In this document: in pieces, positions 11,958 to 24,367 of the stretch | How the letters are laid out: each line of letters begins with the position of its first letter | How positions within the stretch are numbered: the stretch's first letter is position 1 | Source of the DNA: Muricea muricata | Lineage: Eukaryota > Cnidaria > Anthozoa > Malacalcyonacea > Plexauridae | Length of the DNA: 64,000 bases | Assembly: GCA_963855995.1 (NCBI GenBank) | Contig: OY979716.1 | Span: 28,408,421 to 28,472,420 of the forward strand | Reading direction: 5' to 3' | Program-made: the position numbers and the translations under genes | Notes under the pieces: generated by a model | Told to the model about the DNA's origin: nothing | Seen by the model: the letters and a program-made list of their open reading frames with translations, nothing else | Database searches by the model: none

Positions 11958-13117
11958 ATGGATTGTGAAGGGGAAAGCCCGAGCAATGAAAGAGATGTTA
12001 TGGAATCGATAGTTAATTTGTTAATTGAAGACAGCAACCAGAACATTGACTTGGAAAAGTGTGTAAAGGAAGGAGTCGAAGAGTGCAATCTCACTAAAAG
12101 CTATCCATGTGGACTTTCTTCGAAAGTTTGTAAATCCAAAGGTGGTCTCACCTTACATTCGAGAGCAAAGCATGGCGAAAAAACGGTCGTTACAAAGACG
12201 ATTTCGCCTTTGACTTCGAAGGTCGTTAATGAAATCACAGGTAAAGCAGCAAAGTCCGTCATTGAATCCAAATTGTATGGCGAATCAATGTCTACATTGT
12301 TGGCCGAAGCTGACCCAAAGCAGTCTGAAGATCTTGTCAAACATTTGGCAACTTTGTACGACCAATACTGTGAAAAGTTAGACAGAGATAAACTCTTAAA
12401 AAACTTTTACAAGCTTATGCCTGTAAGTGGGAAGATGTTTGTAACCAAGTCGAAAAATATGACTGTTCCTGCGTATAATCTGATCATGATTCAAATCCCC
12501 GACTTACTAGTTGGGTTCTACAAGCGTGGAAATGTCAAAGAAAAGCTTCCTGACATAAAACCGATAGAGAAATCGGAGTTTGGTTCATTGTTCTACATTG
12601 CTTGGTACGTCATTTCGAAAATGTATCGAAAAAGTAAAATTTGTGCCAGGAAAGATACTCCAGAGCAAGTGGAACTTCAGTCCCTACTGTTGGGAATAAG
12701 TCGTTGCAAGACAATGAATACATAGACTATCTTTCTCGGGGAAAGCTATGGAATTCTTGCGAGAATTTGTTAGCAATCACTGCCGAATGTGAAAAGGTTT
12801 TCAGGCAATATAGTGCTGGTTTGGTATGTGAAATACCACTACAACAGGTCAGAGCACATATTTTACAGAAGCCTAGGGTAAAATCAGCATGGGATGCCAT
12901 CCTCTTTGATGCTAGTTTGGCTAAAACGAAGACATCTGTTACTGATGTATGCTTGGAGAATATTATTATGCTGTACGTTCGGGTACGATCATTCTCTTAC
13001 TGAAAAGATGTGGTAACAAAAATTACTATTAAAGAAAAGGTGAAGTTCCATAAGAAGGCCCTGCGAAACACACTAAAGAAACAGGCTGAGTCAGCTGCTT
13101 ATGATAAAAGTTGGTAA
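11958..13117 (+). pseudogene. broken accessory gene of a P-like transposon, with C2H2-like finger
   Basis: An open frame from 11958 runs 255 codons. Residues about 50-70 (CKSKGGLTLHSRAKH, with cysteines just upstream) resemble a C2H2 finger. Near 12715 homology leaves this frame and continues in another: DNEYIDYLSRGKLW, then AECEKVFRQY, VKSAWDAILF and YVRVRSFSY, a TGA at about 13003, then KDVVTKITIKEKVKFHKKAL in the same frame up to the stop at 13117. These C-terminal motifs match, in order, those in the intact protein at 30874-31914 (LDYTKSWLEKQN, HHCRKHFR, AIKHWEHA, VNIRGHAFA, KKKALRKDLKN). In both places the gene converges on a P-like transposase. Function is unknown. The frameshift and stop make it a probable pseudogene. 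Confidence 0.65.
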
Positions 13118-14373
13118 GCTGCAGATCGGTTGTGCCAGTGAGACTCTGTTATTTCATTGCTATCAATTTAGAATATTATATTTGGAAGTTATTATGGGAC
13201 ATAAAATACCACCACTTTAGGACTGCTTTATATGAATATATATATTTTTAGAAATGTGCAACAATTTGTTATAACCCCTTACAATATTAGAATAAATACA
13301 ATAAATCTTTTACAATAATACCAGTGATATTCTCAATTAAAATGGTATGAAAGCCAATAGCAGAGCTATACAGCATGAGGTTATTTAGGATTGTATTTAT
13401 TATGCCATATTTGATGTTTTGACTGAATGATATGCCAAGCTCTCATTTTGGCATTTAGTACAAGGCAATGCTCAGTGATGAAAACAATGGCTTAACATAT
13501 ACAGTACCTCCATGACCTCTTTTGCTGGATATGTTGTTATAAAATTGAAATGCCTTTTTTCTTACAATTAAAAATAACGTATATTGTTTGATATAGTCCC
13601 TTATAATATAGCATTTGTGAATCATGAACGCTGATTGGTTAAGAGCCGTGTTTACATAATTCAATGTAAACACGGAAAATTTCCCGCCACTTGTAGAAAT
13701 TTTTCATATCCTTCGAGCTTTTGACATTGCTATATTGCAAAAAAATATAAAACATTTTCCAGTGTTGACATAGAGTTATATCAGCACTCGTGGAAATTGG
13801 AAAAACTCGAAACTTTGTGAAAACAATTCCACACAATTTCTCGTTTTTCTAATTTCCACTCGTGATGATATAACTGTATATCAACGCAGAAAAATGTTTT
13901 ATATTCCTTAAATAATCTACACAACAATGAGTACACAATTTTTAAACATGACAACTTTTATAATTCATACACTGGCAATCTACAAGAAACTTAAGTGCCT
14001 AAGTCAAGGTATAAGAATATTTGCACTTTCCTTTGTTATTGAAAATTTCATCCTGTTAGATTTATGAGGTGTTAAAGTTACAAGATATGAAGTTACATGA
14101 TGGCAGATGGACATTTGCAAATCAGTTTTCCTTTGTTTTACTGAAACAACATTCCAAACATGAAAATTTGGTTTTGCAAAGATATAGTATCAGAACAATA
14201 TTAATTTTCAAAATATTTATATAAACTAACAAACCTTGATACAGGCACTTAAAAATATGTTAAGAAATTAACCAGAATGCCAGTTCAGTACAATCAGCAC
14301 CACAGTTGTTGTAAATAGCAATTGTAATTAATTTTTGTGAAATAAATTTGAGTATCACCATTGAATGTCCACA
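13118..14373. other. region between convergent genes, with foldback
   Basis: No gene seen. It holds the foldback at about 13750-13905 and a short inverted pair around 13646-13676 (CCGTGTTTACAT and its complement). It would be the shared 3' region of the accessory gene and the P-like transposase. Confidence 0.4.
13750..13905. repeat. foldback (inverted-repeat) sequence
   Basis: The left arm ATAAAACATTTTCC..GTTATATCA..CACTCGTGGAAATT pairs with the right arm AATTTCCACTCGTG..GATATAAC..AAAATGTTTTAT. Arms are about 60 bases with a short loop. No target duplication could be defined. Confidence 0.65.
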
Positions 14374-17187
14374 TTATTTTTTCTTTTTCTTTTTTGGTAA
14401 AGGCTCATCGCTAATGGTAGGCCAACGTGACTCTCCTTCCTTTCGTCGTGCTCCAACATTCCCTCTAGATACAAGACCAGCATTTCTTTGCACCTGGAGT
14501 ATGCGGTCATTGTACCCAAACTGTACTGCATCAGGGTTGTCTGATCTTCTCCCATGTTGTTGTTGATGCCCAAAGTATTCCTCAAGGCAGTCTTGCATGA
14601 ACCGTTCAGTTAGAACATAACTGACCCCATTCTGTAACAGAAACTTAGTGCATTCAATGAGACTATGCACTGATATTTGTAACCCTTCGAATGTTTGGAG
14701 TGAAATAAACATTTGCCCCATCTGGTCCTTAGTTAATTCTTCAGCTTTGGAGTCGATCTCTTTTTTCCAATTCAAGAAATATTTGAGAAATACATTAATT
14801 AACCAAACAAAGCGTGAATCATCACATTTCTCATATGGGGCCAAAAGTTGATTCTGCTTTCTTTCATGCTCATGAATGGATCGAACATTGCAGCAATCGA
14901 AGAAGTCATTCATGAGCTGACAGAAATTAGCTGTTTCTGAGACTTCATCCATTGGCATACTTCTTCGGAGTGCTTCAGCCATAGATTTGGAAAGAACCTG
15001 CACTGCCAAGTTAACCCTCATTTTAGCATAAGATGTTAAGTGAATATGCTCTATGGTTAACTTTGGCAGCTGATGGAGGCCCAAATCTAGATCAGCAAAG
15101 TAACATCTAGAAATGTGCTCCCACAACAAATTCTTTCCATTCTTCAAAAGGAATCTAGTTCCACCAGAACCAGAGCTGTAGAGATTACCTTAAGAAGTGA
15201 GGAGATTACCAGCAGACAATTTAATAAAATATAAGAAAAAACATACTCCGAAAAACAACATCTTGTAAACTGACGATTCGAGCTTTAAAAAACAAGACAA
15301 CAATTTTGCGGTGATATTTCAACTCTATTTCAAAGTCATTGTCAAACCAGAATAAGGTGTTGAAATGCATGCCTTACATTTCTGGTTTGACAAAGACTTT
15401 GAAATAGAGTCGAAATTTCACCACAAAATTGCTGTCTTGTTTTTAAAAGCTCGAATCTTGAGTTTACAAGATGTTGTTTTTCGGAGTATGTTTTTTTCTT
15501 ATAAGTGAGGATAAATATACATGTTATGACAGCATTTACAAAGATCAGCTTAGGCAACTTTATACAGTATATTTATAATCAGTTTTATTGTTGCTTACTA
15601 GTATGTTCATCAATTTTGGCATTTTCAAGATTTTTTTACTTATTTTTAAATATTCAAACAATAAAAATGTGAATTTAGCATTTGATAGAGTGAAAGTTTT
15701 TGTCGTCATTCATGAACAAATTGGATCATTATTTCTGAATAAACAACTCAAGTTTGAAGTATTTCCTTGATTACCTGCTACACACTCCGTCTATGGATCA
15801 TTATTTGAACACCACTTGGGCCACAGTCATGCGCTGCGGAAGATCGATAATTAGAGGGGGGGGGCACGTATTCATATATTCGTGTTTTGCATCATTATTT
15901 TCTTTTGAAATCAATTGTTTTTACAGTCTGTGATCATGAATATATGAACATGTGTCCCCAAATTATCAATCGTCCACAGCCCATGGCCACAATTTCTAAT
16001 GGGTACATGTATGTTCTACAGGTAATGGTATATCTATTAACAACATATGCAAAGATAGATATTTATAACTTTTTAACCCATTACAGAAACTGTTGACAAT
16101 CAAAATTGTATGAGATTTGATATAAACAACACAATGGGTTAAAAAGGTACATTAGCATAATTAACCACCAATGGCTAATTTGTTCTTGAAATAATGCAGT
16201 ACTTAATACATCATACCTCCTGTTGTTTTAATCAAGTGTGGTACATCTGCAAAGAACCAAATGTTTCTCTGAGGTGCAAACAAGTTGATAGTGTTGTAGC
16301 AAAGACCCACATTTTCATCTTCACTAGAGATATGCTTGTGCAATCGAAAAAATTTTCGATTTGCAAACATTCCATCACTTGTTGCAGCCACAATATGGAG
16401 TGAACAATTCAGTTCCAAAATGGCTACTGCTTGCCAAAAAATTGGAGCCAGCTGGTAGGACACCACTGTTTGTGTTAGGGGATACACAAGCATAAACTTG
16501 AGAGTTGTTTGCACTCCTCTAACCATGAATGCCAGTACATGAGTTGCCACTTCTAGCTCATCAAATGTTGAAAAGTCCAAATCAGGATCACCAAGAGAGG
16601 TGAACCCAATCAGTTTTCCTGAGAGTTTGTCAAAGACAAGCTTTCCTTTTATCTTCATCTCATCAAACACCAAAACAACATATCTAGCAGGACCCTCATA
16701 ATCCTTTGTGACTGATTTCAATAGTTCAATGTTTTCTGATACAAAACCCACACCTGGTTTAAAGTGATTACGATAGTCACGCAATGTTCTCTCATGTGGA
16801 AGGTAAAGGATCCCATCTGGATTCTTTTCACTCTTTCTGAGCTCATTGTAGACAAATGAGGACTTTGCATGTATAGAGAGGCAAAACTCAATAAAGTTTG
16901 GATGCCACCTATGACCATGCTTATTGGTCCTTTTGTTGTTGTTCAAAGACAAGCATCATGTGTGGGGTTATTTGCAGGTTGGTTTGGTCAAGGATTGCAA
17001 GGAAAGAATTGCTGGCATCATTATCAAGGCTCACACCATGAGAAATAATTTCATTCTCCATTCTCTTCAGTGGATCTTCTAGCTGCATACATTTTAATTG
17101 CGACTCTTTTAGTTGAACTCGCTCTTCTCGGATGGTTGCTTGTAACTTAGCAGAAGAAGGGCAGGTTACATGCACGCACGCACGCAC
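14374..17187 (-). pseudogene. P-element-like (THAP9-like) transposase, broken
   Basis: The minus strand encodes the core of a P/THAP9-type transposase. The 5' part (17187-16921) is a coiled-coil-like segment ending MMLVFEQQQK. The next part (from about 16952) has HGHRWHPNFIEFCLSIHA, LPHERTLRDYRNHF, YVVLVFDEMKIKGKLVFD, AATSDGMFANRKFFRL and FADVPHLIKTT, and ends at a donor after 16217. The last exon (15188-14374) carries FFDCCNVRSIHE and LTERFMQDCLEEYFGHQ. The D (FDEM), D (TSDG) and acidic (ERFMQDCLEEYF) positions of the family are present. The two 5' segments overlap in different frames at 16921-16952, so there is a frameshift there. The N-terminus is missing; the sequence ends in a (GCAC)n run. 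In this copy the whole C-terminal third is one exon. Confidence 0.82.
15231..15503. repeat. foldback MITE in a transposase intron
   Basis: Two arms of about 125 bases are reverse complements with few mismatches: the left starts ATAAGAAAAAACATACTCCG and the right ends CGGAGTATGTTTTTTTCTTAT. The short loop lies around 15355-15385. The element sits in the intron of the P-like transposase (15189-16216). Confidence 0.85.
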
Positions 17188-17878
17188 GCTTTCTCGTTTT
17201 TTACAAATAATTCATTCCCCGTGCCCCCTTCTCAATGTTGTGACCCACCTAGCATAACATATTATGCGTTAGGGCATTGAGGTTGGGAAACCAACATTGA
17301 TTGGGGAGGCGGGGAGGGGAAAATATGGATTTTATAGATATATCAACAGTGTACGTTGATTTTTCATGAAAAAATGCTAGTGTCCCAAGTACTTTTGAAA
17401 ATGATTGTCTGTAATGCATACTTATTGTCATTAGTTTAGTAGGTACTTTGGCAAGTTGTTTGTAAAAATTCAAGGAATATATATATGGTTTATTAACTTT
17501 TAATGGTGTTGGCATAAATTTTAGGCATTTGGTACCTGACATAATCAGTATTGAAAATATAGCATAAAACACAATTTATTGCGAGTAAACAAATGAAATT
17601 ATATTCGGTGCGAATATGTGTTTGGGCAATTGCTTAGTTGTAGGTTTGCGCAAGTGCTAAATTTAATTTTAGCTACAAACTTGATAATAGCAATTGTTAA
17701 TGAGTAAAGTGCATGGATAAGCTGATAACTATTGCGTATGGCATGTGCATATTTGACGCAAGTATTTAATTGTGACGTTAGTACTTGGGCTGAGTAAGTG
17801 ATACAATACAATAGTATATATTACGCATGTACATAAGTCGTTTTCTCATTATATTGTTAATACTTAGTTTCTACAATA
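17188..17878. other. intergenic, nothing recognised
   Basis: AT-rich sequence between the truncated 5' end of the P-like transposase and the Tc1-like relic. No gene or repeat with a clear boundary was seen beyond the short GCAC run at 17173-17190. Confidence 0.4.
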
Positions 17879-18306
17879 GTGTTTGTACGACAGATATCTG
17901 ATGAAACACGGGCACTTGTTCGGTTTTTAAAAATGGAAAACAAGTATTCTCTTCGAGAAATCGCCAAAAAGGTTACGATTTCTAAATCAAGTGTAGCACG
18001 ATGTTTAAAAACACGCGTAAGAATAAGAGAAAAACAAATATTGGACGACCAAAAAAGTTCTCAGTTCGTGATCGCCGGCTTTTAAAACGCAGTATCGATC
18101 AGTTACGCCAAGTTAATGTGAATTTTACAATGAAGGAGCTTATTCGGTTCAGTGGACTTCAATGTTCAGGCGCATCTTATGGCACGAATTTAAAGCCAGA
18201 GTAAAAAAAAACTATACTAGAAACGCCAGTTAGTTACATTAACAATCTTTTATTGAGTATGCCAAAGTGTATTAGAGCAGTTATTAAATGTAAGGCAAGC
18301 AAATGA
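17879..18306 (+). pseudogene. Tc1/mariner-like transposase relic lacking its catalytic core
   Basis: The start encodes a paired-like helix-turn-helix (FLKMENKYSLREIAKKVTIS, then KSSVARCLKT). After a frameshift near 18000 the GRP linker and second helix-turn-helix follow (NIGRPKKFSVRDRRLLKRSI, FTMKELIRFSGL). At about 18222-18306 a third frame gives the usual C-terminal tail, INNLLLSMPKCIRAVIKCKA then a stop. The roughly 200-residue DDE domain between them is absent. This is the form expected of an internally deleted, non-autonomous Tc1 copy. I did not find an unambiguous pair of terminal repeats. Confidence 0.75.
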
Positions 18307-18871
18307 CAAATGATCACTTCATCAATTAATTAAACATGCATGTTCACAGTTCACACTTTGATTCACACAAACCCTTTAGGGATTTGAGACACAAAATTTA
18401 GGCTTTTGGCGATGCTTTTTCACGTGAACCTTTGCAAGGGCATCCCAGCATTATGCATACTCATATTAGACTTTCAACGTAATGCAAAGTATATGAAAAA
18501 TTATGGAATTAAACGATTCACACCAAATGTGCAAATATCAAAATATGAGATCATATGTATTTTATAGGTCAAAGTGTGAACCGTGCAAAATCGTATGTTT
18601 AATATTACTTTATTGCGTAAAATTATCCAAACACAGTGCTAAACATTGTTAAAGGGAAATGGCAATATATTTTTTTTTATTTAGAATTAAAGTTTACCTT
18701 GAAGCAAATTAAAATCCTGCTTAACTCTACCTCAACTGCCTTGTGTCGCCAAAAAATTAGTATCGTTTATAGCATGTATGCTAATTTATGCAAGATGTTT
18801 ACCTATGACGTCACAACAGGGATTGACTTTTCACGCGAAATAGAAATACAGTAATACATTTCAGAATCACA

Positions 18872-21800
18872 ATGTTTTGTCCTGTTTATGGCTGCAATAG
18901 TAATAGCAAAAATAATCCTGAAAAGAAAATACACTTTTTTGCATTTCCTAAGGAAGGTAGTAAAGACGAATAATCGCGATGGAGAATCTGGATCGACTTT
19001 TGTAGAAGAAAAAACTTCGTACCATCAAAATATACCGGTTTGTAATAATAAAATTTAATAATATGAAAATACTTCACGCGAGTTCTTCTTTTCTTGATAT
19101 CAAGGAAGTTGAATGTTTAATGTCCGAAGCTGAATGTTCAAAGGAAAATGGCGGATCGCAGCTCAATACAATGGGAAATATTGATGCTAATGAAGAAGCA
19201 GAGCAAACTAGTGACAACCAGTATGAAAACACCTCAAAATCAACATACTGCCAAACTGTACCATTGAATTACTTTGTGAGAAGTTCAAGCGCCCAGACAA
19301 GAAAATCTATGCTACAATCGAACGTGGCAGAAAAAGGAACACAGATGTACATAACTGGTGATTCCTTGTCGAAATTGATGCCTCCTGAGACGGTTTCCAC
19401 CTCTTCACAAACCGATGCAATAGACGACGTCGACATATCTGGCGTGGTTGATGACTACAAAAATGATGTCGATTTCGAGAAAATAGACATTCCCCAACTT
19501 CATGCTGAGATCAATGATAATATAATTGTCGAAAGTGAAAATTCCAAATCACCTCAACAATTGGAAGATCAATTCAATGACAGCGAATGTTCGAATGAGG
19601 AGTTTTTGGCAACATTGGGCGATGAAAGCGAAACTGACGACGAGTATCCAGATGATGAAGTTTCAGCAATAGATGAAGAAATAATTTTAACAACCAACAA
19701 ATCCATCCAAAGTCAGCTAAAATTTATCATACGTGAGGAGTCAATCGCAAAGACCTTTAGCGTTTGTTTGAAATGTGGAAGTAAATGTTCTGTTTCCATT
19801 CGCAATAAAATTGGCAGTTATTGTGTTATTTCAGTTTCCTGTCTATCTGCTGCGAATCACAATATATCCTGGCCTACTGCCCCCCTACTAAACCGCTTAC
19901 CTGCTCTAAATTTACTGATGGCATCAAGTATTTTGGGCACAGGCATGGATTCGAATAAAACACGAAGGTTCATGGAATCCATGAATATCATATGTTTAAG
20001 AGACGGGAATTGTCCAACCTCCAAGCTGGATATGTAATTCCGGCCGTGTATAATGTTTGGAAAGTTGAGCAACAAACGTTGCTCGTTGGAATTAAAGGCA
20101 AGCCAATCACTATCGCATCAGATATGCAGGTAGACAGCCCGGGACACAGTGGGCTCCTGGGTGCTGGTCTACACTTGATGTGGAAAGAAACGTAATTCTC
20201 GACACACAAGTAGTGAAGGTATTTAGGCCATTTGGGCTCATTAAATAATTAATCCTCATTAAAGAGGGCTAATAAACATAGAAATTTCCTTATTTATTAG
20301 GGGCTCATAAAGGAAGGTTAGTAGCTATACTTAATAGACCATTTCTGAATTATAGTGAAACTGGTAAGAACAGTAACACCAAATGAGGGCCAGTCCTAAT
20401 TTGTTGTAGAAACATCACAGACCAACATGAAGCCTCACTCTTGGGCTTTTATATGAGGTGCTATTGGGGAGGCTGACATTACAATATCTAAACATAATTT
20501 TAAAGCATAAATGAAAAAATCTTCATCATTGTTCTTACAGAGCACAGAAGTGGACAATTCCAATGGGATGGAATTAGAATCCTTAAAGAGACAGCTTTCA
20601 TATCTTGAGAAGGCAAACATAGATGTGAAAAAACTTGTAACAGACCGGCATGTTCAAGTAACATCCTACATGGCTAATGAAAAACCAGAAATTGAACACA
20701 GCTATGATGTATGGCATTTAGCCAAAGGTATTTTTTATTAACATGTTCTGTAAAATTTATCCCAATTATTTTCCAGAAAGGTATGTATTTCACATAACTT
20801 TATGTGGCTAATAGATGGGTTTCTTCAGTCAGTATAATCTATACAATATGTTGAAGTGTAATATGCAGTTAGGTAATAAATTTGAACCAAACAATTTCCA
20901 TCTGCTAGGTGTAAAGAAAAAGCTACTAAAAGCCACCAAAACAAAGAAATTCAAGGCTATAAAACCTTGGATTGGGGTATGTATGAATTGTTCAATTGCA
21001 ATATATATTGCATATTATATTGTATATGTACAGTAATTAATTAAATTTCTCATTTAATTTAGTCCATCATTAACCACATTTATTGGGTGGCAAGTTCTAG
21101 CTACAATGGCAATCAAAGGGAAGAAAAGTGGATGAGCCTTCTTAATCATGTCATTGATGTGCACATTCACAAAAATAATAAAATCTTTGTGAAATGCACT
21201 TATGATACATTGGAACGAGCATGGCTGGAAAAAGGTACAAATGCTTTCCAACCTTATTATTTTAATCAGTGTATAACTAATATTAAGCAACCATTCATAA
21301 AAATGGAAATGTACATTTGTGAGCAGAATCTACTCAATGAATCATTTCAATTCTATTAAGGTTCTACAGCCTATAAGAAATTATATGAAATCCTAACCAA
21401 ACCACGACTGATAAATGCAATCCGGAAGTTGTCAAATCTATACCAAACATCATCACTTGAAGCTAAACATTCACTAGACAATCAATTTGCTCCAAAGAAG
21501 ATATATTACCCATACCATTCCCTGACAGCAAGGTTTGCCTAATGCATCACTCAAATCTTTATCCATAGTTGTCCATTATGTAATGCACAGATTCAACTAA
21601 ATTTTAAAATGCTGCATATAATCTTGGTCACTCACCTACTATACAAATAAGACAACTAAAATTGGTCACTTACAATAGCATTGTAGCTACAGTACATTTA
21701 TTTCTGCATTTTCATTTATGTTGCAGTTTCTCTGATTTCACTTGATAATCTGAGAATTTATAGTCTCTAATGCATTATATCTTCCCATGAATTTTAGGCT

Positions 21801-23498
21801 ATTTTGTTCAAATCTACATTTTAACGAAAATTCTAAAAGAAAACAAGCTACAACAAAAGATGGAACATACAGATGGGCCATTGTCTACCCCAAAGCCTTC
21901 AAAGGAGAGAAAGCCATTCCAAGGGAGATTAAAGAGCATTCAACTTTTAGTATGTTGTATAATAGTATACAGCTAATTCAAATAAGGTTGACATCAACAA
22001 TAGTCAAATCGCAAATGTGCAATATGTATGAGCATAAAAAAATGATGGTAATAATATAGTTTTAGATAGGGTCAACACATCAGCAGCCTTGCTGGATTAT
22101 AAATATAGTATCTTTATAATGATATCTTTTGCAATTTCGCATGTAAAGAATCATAATTCTTTTGGCACTTGATCGATCCTATTGCACATTTTACTATTGT
22201 CAATATCAACCTTAATTGAATTAGCTGTATATAGAGTAGACAATTACCTGACGGTCGCTTTGTACCGTGAAACACTGTATATATATGTATATGCAGGGTG
22301 TATAAAAAAAAAGTAGACAATTTTGAAACGGCTCTCGACCTCGCGAAGCGACTTGAAGTATGAAGTTTTTATTAATGTACATTGCTTGGGTACTTACGGT
22401 GTAGAATAAATGAAAATATTCTGAAATTTAAATGTTTCAAACCCAGGGGTGTGCGTATTTTGAAACACATTAAAAATGGCTTGCGCACGAAATTTAAGGG
22501 CTTAAAAGTAATTTTGAGTTGGTAGGTAGAAAATATGTTAGGTGTTTTATTGCTGTTCAAAATTTCAAGAAATTTGATTGAGTTTAAGCCACTCAAAACG
22601 TCGTGCAAATGTATATTTTCTCTCAATAAGAATTGTTTTTTTGAAGAAATGTTCCAATTTCAATTAAATGTCCCTTGGGAGTTGTATGCAAATTAAGTAA
22701 ATACATAAATTAAACATGCAAAGATAATTTTGCTAAAAATATGGAAGTTCGCGCGACGTTTTGAACGGTTTAGACTCGAGCAAATTTTCTGAAATTTTGT
22801 ACAGCAATACAACACCCGACAAATTTTCCATCTACCAAGTCAAAATTACTTTTAAGCATTTAAGTTTTGTGCGCAAGGCATATTTATATTGCCGTAACAG
22901 ACAGAACCCCCCGGGTATTGAAGTTTTAAATTTCTTATTTTTTCAGTTTATTCTAGATTATAAGTACCAAAACAATCTATTTTAATAAAAAAACATCGTA
23001 TATTGAGGCGCTTCGCGAAGCAGAGAGCGATTTCAGATTTGTCTACTTTTTTTTAATACACCCTGTATATCATATAAGCATAGACCACTGGTTATACCCT
23101 TCCATAATCTTGTGTCAAATTAAGCCAGGGTACTTTGTACTTATACAGTTAATATTATCATTGTAGATTATGTGCAAAAAATACAGCATGAAAGTCTCAA
23201 CCTTCGACAAAAGTATCCTACTTTAAAGAAAGCAAAGTTAAATTCAAAACAAATGTTACCCAAAGAACCGATGTCACTTGCTTCAATGTACCGTAATGGT
23301 AATCAACCAGAGGGCAAAGAATCCATTGTAGCCAGAAGATATTGCAGATTTACCCAACCAGCATGTCCAGTAGTAGCAGATGAGAGTGTTTGTGAGTGTT
23401 CTGCCAAATGTGCAACAAAAAGATGTCCTTGCAAGGCAAATACCACAAAATGCACTTCAAATTGTAGTTGCAATGTACAAAAATGTATGAATAAGTAA
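18872..23498 (+). pseudogene. THAP-domain Kolobok-like transposase with C-terminal CXC-like module, broken
   Basis: The first exon (18872 to about 19030) encodes a THAP zinc-finger start: CPVYGCNSNSKNN, IHFFAFPKEGS, WRIWIDFCRRKNFVPSKYTG. It has an in-frame TAA at codon 35. The exon from about 19100 is acidic, then carries the transposase core up to about 20215, with LQAGYVIPAVYNVWKV and DMQVDSPGHSGLLGAG. The frame shifts near 19995 and 20165. Later exons give VTDRHVQVTSYM and EHSYDVWHLAKG (about 20630-20730), KKKLLKATK (20912), WMSLLNHVIDVHIH (21130), a segment near 21360-21530, and LHFNENSKRKQATTKDGTYR (21810). The last exon (23167-23498) ends in a cysteine-rich CXC/TCR-like module, CECSAKCATKRCPC plus CTSNCSC. 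D residues in DSPGH and VTDRH and the DVWH motif fit the Kolobok-type DDE family. Confidence 0.8.
22294..23065. repeat. long foldback MITE, mariner-type ends, nested in Kolobok 1
   Basis: The ends CAGGGTGTATAAAAAAAAAG and, reverse-complemented, CAGGGTGTATTAAAAAAAAG match, and homology continues inward along both arms (TCGCGAAGCG in both; GGTAGGTAGAAAATATG versus ATTTTCCATCTACC). Most of the 772 bases can therefore fold back on itself. CAGGGTG ends next to TA are typical of mariner-derived MITEs; the right side is TA and the left reads TG. It lies in a transposase intron. Confidence 0.82.
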
Positions 23499-23563
23499 AT
23501 ATCTCCAAATAAATCCATAAATCAAACAACACAACATAAGCACACATTTTTCTCCATGTAGGT

Positions 23564-24148
23564 CTACTTGGCAAACTTGAAATGTGTGTACAACCCACTT
23601 GGAGAAGCAAAAACTCCTCTTATGCGCGAATAGACACATGGGGAAACTCGTCGTTGCTTTTTACCGAGAATAGTGAAGACCCACCTTGAACACCTTCTAT
23701 ATGATGCTAGGCGATATAGTTTATGAGTACGCTCTAACTCCTTATCGTCGAGAGGCCAGTTCTCTTCCATATACTGTAACACATCGATATGAAGGACTTC
23801 CTTTGACAGCATATTTTGTTGAAAGGATGTCAAGTTTGTTATACATTGAAAACCCTGATTTTCAGCATTTGTTAATTTTTTGTCGTACTCATTATACTCT
23901 GTTGCTTTTTCATGGCAACAGAAAGATTCTACCGTCTTATCCATGACTGAACAATTCCCACATTTGCACCAGTCTAACGTTGAGAGACACCACGAATTAG
24001 CAGTTTCAAAGTCTTGGTCAATTTCTTCCTCATCCGAAGTAGAGCTTTCGCTAGAATCACTGAATTCCTCTTCTCCTTTTTTCGGCTCGAACATGTACGG
24101 ATGGATGCTCTGAGTATCGTCTATATTTTGTTTCTCTGCCATGTTCAC
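23564..24148 (-). CDS. P2X7 C-terminal-domain-like protein, accessory gene of Kolobok 1
   Basis: A single 194-codon exon starts MNMAEKQNIDD. After an acidic, serine-rich N-terminus (residues about 25-50) comes the cysteine pattern of the P2X7 receptor C-terminal (ballast) domain: DWCKCGNCSVM, ESFCCHE, GFQCITNLTSFQQNML, then YRLASYRRCSRWVF, ILGKKQRRVSPCVYSRIRG and a final FASPSGLYTHF. In P2X7 this domain binds zinc and guanine nucleotide; in invertebrates it also occurs in many proteins without the channel part, as here. No membrane segment is present. The gene converges on the transposase, with 65 bases between their stops, and starts about 215 bases inside the right end of the element. It is intact. 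A role in transposition is inference. Confidence 0.78.
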   Translation of the reverse strand: MNMAEKQNIDDTQSIHPYMFEPKKGEEEFSDSSESSTSDEEEIDQDFETANSWCLSTLDWCKCGNCSVMDKTVESFCCHEKATEYNEYDKKLTNAENQGFQCITNLTSFQQNMLSKEVLHIDVLQYMEENWPLDDKELERTHKLYRLASYRRCSRWVFTILGKKQRRVSPCVYSRIRGVFASPSGLYTHFKFAK

Positions 24149-24367
24149 TGTGGACTGAACTTACCCTGTTGTGACGTCACGCGTAAATTACTAATTTTAG
24201 TCAAAAACGATTCAAAATGGCCGACAATTGTATGAAAACATACAAATAACTAGCGTGTTTACGTGAGTATAATAAACTTTTACATGGTCAGTATAGTTAA
24301 ACAAAACTCACCAATGTATTCTCTTTTGATTTTCAAAGTAAAAAAATATATTGCCATTTCCCTTTAA

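Larger units (their letters stand above)
18653..24363. mobile_element. Kolobok-like DNA transposon 1, complete ends with TTAA duplications
   Basis: The left end AGGGAAATGGCAATATATTT follows TTAA at 18649-18652. The right end, AAATATATTGCCATTTCCCT, is its reverse complement and is followed by TTAA at 24364-24367. Terminal inverted repeats of about 28 bases flanked by TTAA are the hallmark of Kolobok elements. The 5.7-kb interior has a THAP-domain transposase on the plus strand and a convergent single-exon gene on the minus strand. A foldback MITE (22294-23065) is nested inside. The transposase is broken, so the copy is no longer autonomous. Confidence 0.88.

Noticed and set aside
13455-13836. 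Minus-strand open frames over the foldback region
   Set aside because: They lie in inverted-repeat sequence and have no family resemblance.
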